Positions 41,301 to 50,300 of a DNA stretch of 64,000 bases are shown in pieces (the stretch's first letter is position 1; each line of letters begins with the position of its first letter). This DNA comes from Erythrobacter colymbi. GTDB taxonomy: Bacteria > Pseudomonadota > Alphaproteobacteria > Sphingomonadales > Sphingomonadaceae. The DNA lies in assembly GCF_002155685.1 (NCBI RefSeq), contig NZ_MUYK01000003.1, positions 521,001 to 585,000 on the forward strand. The letters run 5' to 3'. The notes beneath the pieces were generated by a model. It did not search any database and was not told the DNA's origin. It worked only from the letters and a program-made list of their open reading frames with translations. Made by a program: the position numbers and the translations under genes.

Positions 41301-44300
41301 TCGAACGGCGTGGCCCCGAAATCGGCCCAGGTGTCGAAACCGGCGAAATTCGCCGCGGTCAGATTCTCCAGCGCCACACCAACGAGGCGCAGATATTCGG
41401 TATGCTCCGGCCCCTCGGTGCCGATCCTGACGAAGTTGATGACCGTGTCATCGCCGTCCTGCGCGAGGTACAGCTGATAAGGAAGCGGCGCGGTGACCGG
41501 ATCGTTCGCCCAGGGCTGGTTGAGCCGGATCACATCGCCGCCTTCCCCGGCCACGAAATCAAGCACACGATTGCTGCCCGGAACCGCCGGATTGAAGGCC
41601 GAGCCGAGGTTGAGCTCGACCGTGTCGATCCCTGCACCCAGCGTGACGAGATTGGCTGCGGGCCCGATTTCGAGGCTCACATAATCGTCGCCTGCCCCGG
41701 CATCGATGGTGTTCGCATCGCCCGGCAGGGCGTCGCGGCTGACATAAATGTAATCGTCGCCGTCGCCGCCCGAAACCGTGTCGCTGCCCTCGGCCACATA
41801 GACGTAATCATTGCCAGAGCCGGCCTCGACAGTGTCATTGCCTGCGCCGCCCTCGATAGTGTCATCCCCGCTGCCGCCGCGCAGGATGTCGTTACCATCT
41901 CCGCCGTAGAGCTCGTCCGCGCCCTTGCCGCCGATGAGGGTATCGTTGCCGGCACCGCCTTCGAGCACGTCTATCTCAGGATCGGCCGGATAGGTCGGCA
42001 GACCGAGCAGCGCGTCTCCGCGATACTGGAGCGCCCAGACGCCGGTCTGGCCCAGATTGCCCGGGTCCTCGTCGAGTTCGCCGTTCGGCGAATAGAGCGA
42101 ATAGCTGCTGGTGCTGCCGGTAATGTAGGGGGGCGACACGAAGCCGGGCCCCGAGAAGCTGGTGTTGGCGTAGCGGATGACGATATCCAGCTCATCCGAG
42201 CCAAGCAGCTTCATCTGGAGCTGGAAATTGTGCGGCGGCTCGTCACCCGTGTCGCCCACGTCCTGCCAGGTGACGGTGATGGTCTGCGTCTCGACATCGA
42301 GATCGTACCACACCCGGCCCGTGAAATCGGGCGTCGGCTCTTCGCTGTTGGGCTGGCCGAAGGTCTGGTTGTGCGGGAAGACCCCGATCTCCATCCCGCC
42401 GATCTGGACCTTGCCATCGGGAGAGATGTAGATCGCGTTCACCGGCTCTCCGGCAAGGGTCAGTTCGCGGCTGCCGAAGGTCTCGGCGAGCGAGATGAAC
42501 TGGAAGTTCCTCTGCGCCCCGGGGAAAAGCTCGTCCTCGCCAAAGCCAGCGTCGCCGCCAAGGCCGGTGACCAGGCTGTTGTCGAGCGTGCCGAAATAGG
42601 CCGCGATGGCCGGATCGAACACCGGTCCGAGCGGCGGTTCCGGGATGTCTTCGGCATCATCGCCGATCAGCGTATCGTCGCCCGCGTCGCCCGACAGCCA
42701 GTCGCGGCCGCTGCCGCCATCGAGGCGGTCGTTGCCATCGCCGCCTTCGAGGCTGTCATCCCCGAGGCCGCCCGAGAGATCATCGTCGCCGCCCGCGCCG
42801 ACCAGACTGTCGTCACCATCAGTGCCGACATAGACGTCGGGGCCATCGGTGCCCGTCCAATTGATCCCGCCGCCGGGCAAGGGCTCCTCGCCACCGCCGG
42901 TTTCACCGCCGCCACCGGTTTCGCCGCCGCCAGTCTCACCGCCGCCGGTGTCTCCGCCGCCCGTTTCGCCGCCGCCAGTCTCAGTCCCGCCCACGGGGGC
43001 ACCATCACCGCCCGTGCTGCTGCCAAGCGGCTGGAGCGCGAAGACCGGGTTGGCGAAGGGATCGCTTTCGGCAGGCGCGAACAGCGCCTCGGCCGCCGCC
43101 GGCGTGATCGCCAGCGCCAGCATCTGCGCCTTGGTCCAGCTGGTGCCGTCGGCGAAGACCACGCTGTCGATCCGCGCATGGGTTTCCGAAAGCGCCTGAT
43201 TGACCAGCACCAGCTGATCGCCGGTCCCGAGAATGCGCAGCGTGATGTCGTCGCCGCTGTGCACCACCACGACATCGCCGGGCGCGACGCCGCTGCGCAG
43301 CCGCACGGTGTCGATCGAGCCGTTCCACGAACCCTCGACGATGGTGTCGCGGCCATATCCGCGGCCAAAGAAATAGGTGGTGTTGCCGATCCCGCCCGCG
43401 AGGCGATCGTCCCCCGCGCCGCCATCGAGCGACAGCGTCAGGGCAAGGCTCGCGCCGATGTCGATATTGTCGTTGCCTGCCGTGCCGGCGGTCGCGCGGC
43501 TGAGCAGTTCGGCCAGATCCCAGAACGAGCCGTCGGCAAACTCGACGCCCTCGATCCCGTAATCGGTCGCGCCGCTCGCCGCGGTGAACATGTCCTGGAG
43601 CGTGATGCGATCCTGCGTCCCGGCAATGCCGAGCACGATGTCGCGCGGGCCGGTCTGGAGGAAGCGGATCTGGCTCGGGAGGATGCCGGGGCCGAAGCGC
43701 AAGACGTCGCGCACCTGCGGGCCTGCGACGCCGGCCTCGGCGATCACGTCCTGGCCATCGCCGAGGTTGAACAGGTAGGTGTCGTCACCCGCATTCCCGG
43801 CAAGGCGATCTTCGCCCGTGCCGCCGCGCAGGATGTCGTTGCCCGCGCCGGTCTCGATCGTGTCGTTTCCGGCGAGCCCCGCGACTTCGAGGCCTGCGGT
43901 GTCGGGCAGCAGGATCGCGTCGTCCCCAGCCCCTGCGGGCACGAGCCGCACGAGATCGGAATAGGTGCGCGTCGTGCCATCGGCAAAAGCAATCCCGGCG
44001 AGCGCTGCGACCCCGGCGACCGGGCGTGCGATAGTGATGCGGTCGCCGCTCGCGGGGAGATCGATAACGAGTTCGCCCGCCGCGTTGCGGGATACCGCGA
44101 TCTCGGACAGGGTGATGCCCTCGCCAAAGCGCAAGGTGGCAAGGCCGTCGGGCGTGCCGGCCCGCTCGATCCGGTCATGCCCGTCGCCGCGGTTGAAGAC
44201 GATGACATCCGCCCCGCCGCCGCCGTCGATCACATCGTCGCCGCGCTGCCCGGTAATACGCTCGGCCGCGGCGGAGCCGGTCAGGCGGTCGTCCCCGTCG

Positions 44301-47300
44301 GTCGCAAGGATCGCCGCCTGCGCGCGCAACTGCGCCAGCGAGAAGCTGGTGCCGTCTCCGAAGGTGACCGTGTCCACCCCGGCCCAGCCCGAGGTGTAGG
44401 ACAGCACGATCTCGTCCGCCCCGCCGTCGAAGCGGAGCACCAGTTCGTTGCGGTCCGGCGTCGGCTGGCTGACGCGCAGCTCGTCGGGCCGGTAGCCCGC
44501 AATCGTCAGCGTATCGGTGCCCGCGCTGTCGGAAATGACATCGCGCCCGTCACCGCGGGTGAAGACATAGGTGTCGTTCCCCGCGCCGCCGCGCATGCGG
44601 TCGTCGCCGAGGCCACCGACGATCCGGTCAGCGCGGCCCGTGCCCTCGATCGTGTCGTTGCCGTCGGAGGACTGACCGGACACATAGCGCTGCAGCAGCG
44701 TTGCCGCGTCCCAGCGCTGCCCGTCGCCGAATTCGAGCACCGGCAAGACGCTCGCCGTGAGCGCGCCGCGCAGGATCAGCTGGTCGCCGGTGCCGGGGAA
44801 GGCCAGCACCAGATCGGCGGAGCCGTTCGCCGCCGGACGCACCTCGAGCGCGCTCGCGGTCTGATCCTCGAACACGATCACCGCGCCGGTGACGCCGGAC
44901 GGCACGACGACGGTATCGATCCCGTCACCCGCCGCGATCACCAGACGCGAATCCTGCGCCAGCGTGATGAGGTCGTTGCCGCCGCCCGGGCGGTATTCGC
45001 GCCCGGAGGGCAGGTCGCGCAGATCGATGATGTCCTGCGCATTGGCGGGGCGGTTGTCGAAGATGACAGCGCGCACTTCGGCCAGAGTCAGCGTGCTGCC
45101 GTCGGCGAAGACGAAGCTTTCGACCGGGTTCTGCTTGTATCCGCCAAGGATCGCCAGCCGGTCGACATTGTTGCCGAGCGTGATGACGAGATCGCCGTCG
45201 ATGTTGGCGAAGGTGACGCGGTCGGGCGTGATCTCGGCACCGAACTCGACGCGGTCGATGCCGCTGGTGTCGAACACGCTGTCTCGGCCGTCGCCGATGC
45301 CGAAGCGGTAGGTATCGTTGCCACCCCCGCCCGCCAGCGCGTCGGAGCCCTTGCCGCCGCTCAGCGTATCGGCGCGATTGTCGAGACCCGTCAGCGCCTC
45401 GTCCGCCTCGGTGCCAGTCAGCATCCGGTCGATGATCTGCTCGATGCCGAGAATGGTGCCGTCAGCAAACTCGAACTGCTCGACCCGGGAGTTGGCGAGC
45501 CCGCCGACAATCGTCAGCACATCAAGCCCGTTGCCGAGGTCGATCACCAGATCATTGCCCTGGCGGGTAACGCCGATATCCTCGGGCAGCACGGAGGTGC
45601 CGAACACCACGCGGTCGATCACGCTGGCGGAATCGGCACGCTCGACGATCCGGTCGAAGCCGTATCCGGCGGTGAAGGCATAGGTGTCGGCGCGGGTGCC
45701 GCCGATCAGGGTGTCGTCGCCCTGACGCCCGTCGAGCGTGTTGGGGGCATCGATCACGCCTTCGATGATATTGTCGCCGCGGTTGCCGCCAGCGATCTGG
45801 AGCAGTTCCTCGACATCGGAGATCTTGAGCACCGTGCCGTCGAAGAAGCGGAACAGCTCGACCTCATCCTCGGGCGAGCGGAACTGGTTGCGGATGCGAA
45901 GCGTGTCGGTCCGGCCGGTGATGGTGATGAGAAGGTCGTTGCCGTCCTTCGTGAAGTTGACACTGTCGCGGGTGATCCCGCCGCCGAACTGGACCGTGTC
46001 GTCGACCGCGACATTGACCCCGCGCCGGTCGAACCACCGCGCGCGGACCCGGCGGTCGACGATCACGTCCTGACCGTATCCGACATCGAACTTGTAGAAG
46101 TCCCCGCCGTCCCCGCCGGTCATCACATCGTTGCCGGCGCGCCCATCGAAAGTCTCGCCGAAGTTCGATCCCTCGAGCGCGTCATCGCCAGCCGTGCCGA
46201 CGATGTCGATGCTGGCCGGCATCAGCTCGGTGAAGGCGACCGTGCGGTCGGTGAACTCGAAGAACTCGACCGCGAAGGCCTGCGTGTCCTCGCGCACGAA
46301 CTGGTTCTCGATCGTGATCCGCTCGCCCGTGGCCCGGACCACGAAGACCAGGTCGAGCGCGGTCCGCTCGATCCGCACGTCGGTGCTGCGCAGCCCCTGC
46401 AGCACCACCCGGTCATCGCCCGAGGAATCAAGGATCGTGTCGTTTCCGAGACCGGAGCCGACCCAATAGGTATCGTTGCCACCGAACCCGACCAGCCGGT
46501 CATCGCCCAGCCCGCCGTCGATGCTGTCGGAGATCGGATCGAAGCCGTAGATCGTGTCGTTGCCGCTGGTCTTCGCGATGTCGACATAGTGCTGGAGCAG
46601 CTTGAACGCCGACCAGTTGGTGCCATCGGCGAAGGTGATGTTCTCGATCAGGTTGACGAAGCCGATGATCGGCACCTGCTTGAGGAACTCGGTCAGCGTG
46701 ACCTGGGTATCCTCGCCCTTCACCTTGAGCGTCAACGTATCCGACGGGCCTTCGCGCAGGAACTCGATATCGGTCCAGCGGATGTCGTCGCGGAAGCGCA
46801 GCCGGTCCTGCTGCGGGGGCGCGAAGAAGGTGAAGCTGAAATCGGCGTCTTCCACCACGTCGCGGCCGTAACCGCGACCGATGACGTAGGTATCGTCGCC
46901 CTCGCGACCGGTCAGGTAATCGTTCCCCGCCCCGCCATCCAGAGTATTGTTATTGAGCAGGCCATAGATCGCGTCGTCATTGGCGGTGCGCGCATTGGCG
47001 AGAACCCGTTCGACGATCTGGGTGAATTCGAGGCTCGTGCCGTCTTCGAAAATGAACCGCTCGATCAGATTGGGCGCGACATATTCAAGCCCGTCGCTGC
47101 TGCCCAAAGCCTCGCCGAACAGCCCGAGGTTGACCCGCACACCGCCGAACTGCCCGACGATCTCCAGCGTATCGCCCGTCGGATTGCCGGCATCGTCCAG
47201 CACGACGATCTTGAGATTCTGACTCGCCCCGTCGCGGATCAGCTTGAGATTGTCGGCGCTGATCCCGCCGCGGAACCGCAGGAAATCGATCCCCGCCTTG

Positions 47301-50300
47301 ACCGGACCGAACGAGAAGGTGCCGAGATCGTCGATGACGTCCTGACCGTCGCCCGCCTGGAAGACATAGAAATCGCCCCCCGCGCCGCCGGACATGTAAT
47401 CATTGCCCTTGCCGCCCCACAGGACGTCGGTCGAGCCGGAGCCGATCAGGCTGTCGTTGAAATTGCCCGCCGCGCGGTCCTTGTCGACGACTTCCATCGC
47501 CATGCGGAACCGGTCCCATACCACGCCATCGGCGAAGACGATCGAGGTGACGCCGGATTCGAGCTGCTTGCCGTTAAGCAGGAAGGGGTTGAGTTCGCCC
47601 AGAAACTGGTCGGTGAGCCGGATGACATTGCTGCGCCCGGCAATCTGGAGGATCAGATCCTGCCCGTCGCGGATTGCCTTGACCTGGGTCGAGAGAACAT
47701 CGGTAAAACGCAGCTCGTCCGCATCGCCATCATCCTGATCGTAGATGACGTCGTTGCCGGCATCCTTGCCGACGAAGTAGAAGTCCGCGCCCTCACCGCC
47801 GGTGATGCGCTGGTCGCCGCTCGTCAGGTAGAAGAAATCGGTGTCATCGGTGCCTGCGACCGCCGTCGCCGAAGCGGCATGGGTGATGATCCGCTCTTCG
47901 CTGATCGAGAGCGCGTTCGCGACGCCGCGGATGTCGAGATCAAGCCCGGCATTCTCGAATGCGGGCAGCAGCATCTGGAAGATGAAGGCCTGGTCGATCG
48001 AAACCGTGCCGCCCGCAAGATTGCCCGCGCCGCTGGGGCGATAGTCGGGGTAGATCTGCCAGAGGATCTCGTTCCAGCGGGTCAGGTAGTCATAGACCGC
48101 ATCATCGGCGTTGCTCGGCGGCGCATCGGCGAAGATCGCCTCGAACAGCGGCGCAAGCTGGCGGTTGGTGGTCGGGACATAGGCATCCTGCGCCACATCG
48201 TAGCGGATGCCGGCGCCATACTCGGACAAGCCGCCCTGCAGCGCAAGCCTTACAGCAAAGCGCCGGCTGGCGTTGATGTACTGCGCCATCACCGGTTCGA
48301 GCAGATCGATGATCACCTCGATCCCCGAGACATAGCGCGCCGGATCGTCCGACAGGTTCGCCCTCCCGGTCGGCCCGACGGCATAGGTGATGCGCCCGGT
48401 CGCCTCGTCGAGCGTGGCGGTGAGCATCTCGGGGCGGAAATCGATGCCGCCGAGCGAGGTCGCAAAATGGAACTGCGCAGGGGTCAGGATCTCGACGCGG
48501 AAGGTGGAATCGTCTGTCGAATTGACCTCGTCGAGGCTGTCGAAATCGATCGCATAGTTGCGCAGGTTGAATTCGCGGGAGTCGCCTGTCTTCCATTCGA
48601 GCTCGAGCGCGCGGTCGAGATTGCGCGCCCAGACATAGAACGTCCCGTCGCGGTCGGTGACCTGCACGGTGTAGTCGACCGCCTGCCCGTCAGTGAAGCG
48701 CACGCCGATCCGGTCGACCGGGAGGTCGGCCAGCGGATTGAAGCCGAGCGCCTCGGTCCGCCACTCGGCCCCCTGCGGCTTGGCGAGCGCGAGGATATCG
48801 GCGCGCGTGGCATAGGTCGTCGCCGGATCGGAGGCGAGCTTCCACGTGCCGTCGGCCTGCTCGATCCCGTAATCGAGGATGACCGCACGGCCGTTCACGA
48901 TCCGCGTCAGATAGGGCGCCGCCTCGCGGTGCTGGAGCGGCTCCGCACGGTCGGAGGGCGACCATTGCTGTTCGAGCCGCCACCCGCTCGCCTGCGCCAG
49001 CACATCCTGAAGGCTTGGCCGCGCAATCGCATTGCCACCGGCATCACGCACCGGCGCGCCGCTGGCGAGCGTCCAGTAACCGCCGCTCGCATCCTCGACA
49101 TAGACCCCGCGGTCGAGCAGCACAGTCTTGCCGTCGGCATCGGTGCCGACCAGCACCGGCGTCAGCTCGCGCGTCAGCTCGAGCCCCGCGCCCCACTTGC
49201 CCAGCACTTCGCCCGCCTGCGCCACCAGCGTGCGCAGGTTCGGCGTCGTCATGGCCGCCGCGGTTGTCGTCGCCAGCTCCTGCAGCGCGATGTCATTCGC
49301 CATCGCCACGCTGAGATCGGTGATGCGCCCGAAGCCCTTGGCATCGAGGCTCTGCCCCGCCTGCCAGTCGGCCTTCCCGCTCTCCCCGCCATAGCGCGTG
49401 TCGGTGTCGTTCGAGGCGAGGATCGCATCGAACATCGTGCGGCGGATACCGTTGGCGAAGACCACATCGCCAAACCCGGTGAGCCGCGCCCCCTGCGGCG
49501 TCGTCGCATCGAGCGGCCGCGCAACCGCATCGAGGCTGACGATCCCCAGCGCATCCAGCGAGCGCAACTCGCCCGCATCGGTCACCCCGTCGCGGTCGCG
49601 ATCCTGCCAGACCTTGAGCTCGCTCCAGGCGACATCGGCGATGGTGATCTTGCCATCCCCATCGCTGTCGAGCGTGGCGAGTTCCGCAAAGCCCGACTGC
49701 CCGACCCCGCCGAACATCTCGGAAATATCGTCGATCCGGCCATTGCCGTTGGCGTCGAGGACGAGGAAGCCGTCATCACCCTTGAGCCAGCCGGTCCGCT
49801 CGGCGAAGAGATCGCCGTCGATGTCGAAGTAGACGTTGTTCTCCCTGACGGGGAGCGTCTCGATGCCATCGCCGTCAAGGTCGATGATGAGCGGATCCGC
49901 TACAGTCGCCCAGCGGATCTGCTTGGCGAACCGCACGGCCGCCGCAGCGAGCGTTAGCGCTTCGTCGACCAGCGGCCCGCCCCCGGTGGCGGCCAGCGTG
50001 ATGAAGGTTGGCGGCAACATTGCCAGGATGGTGAAGATCGGGTTGGCCTGCTTGAACACCATCCCGAAGGTGCCTTGGCCGCGCAGATCGAGTTGCTGGG
50101 AGCCAAAGAAGCTCCCCGCGATCTTGACGTTCGGGATGTGCATCCACCCCGGGACATCATCCCCGCCGGTGATCGGCTCATAGACCTCGCCGGCGTCGAA
50201 GCCGCCGAAGAGGGTCTGAAACGCGTTGACGAACATGTCGGTGACGAACATGTCGTGACCGCCGTCCGCGTTCTTCAGCGTTATGTAGACAATACCCGGC

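Larger units (their letters stand above)
37380..42880 (-). repeat. RTX array 2, carrying three inserted NIDO-like modules (about residues 3218-5050)
   Basis: Dense GGAGNDTLxGGxGxDxLxGGxGND nonapeptide repeats of classic RTX type. Three 215-residue globular modules are inserted at the same register, each right after LIGD, and the array resumes with GGAGNDT-type repeats. Calcium-dependent beta-rolls are predicted. Confidence 0.87.

Noticed and set aside
23305..47900. CRISPR-like or satellite DNA
   Set aside because: Regular DNA repeats are present but all follow codon periodicity of RTX or cadherin-like protein repeats, with no constant repeat plus unique spacer pattern.
40682..49957. Plus-strand open frame of 3,091 codons
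   Set aside because: Also antisense to the RTX part of the giant gene; low-complexity product without recognisable domains or a ribosome-binding site.
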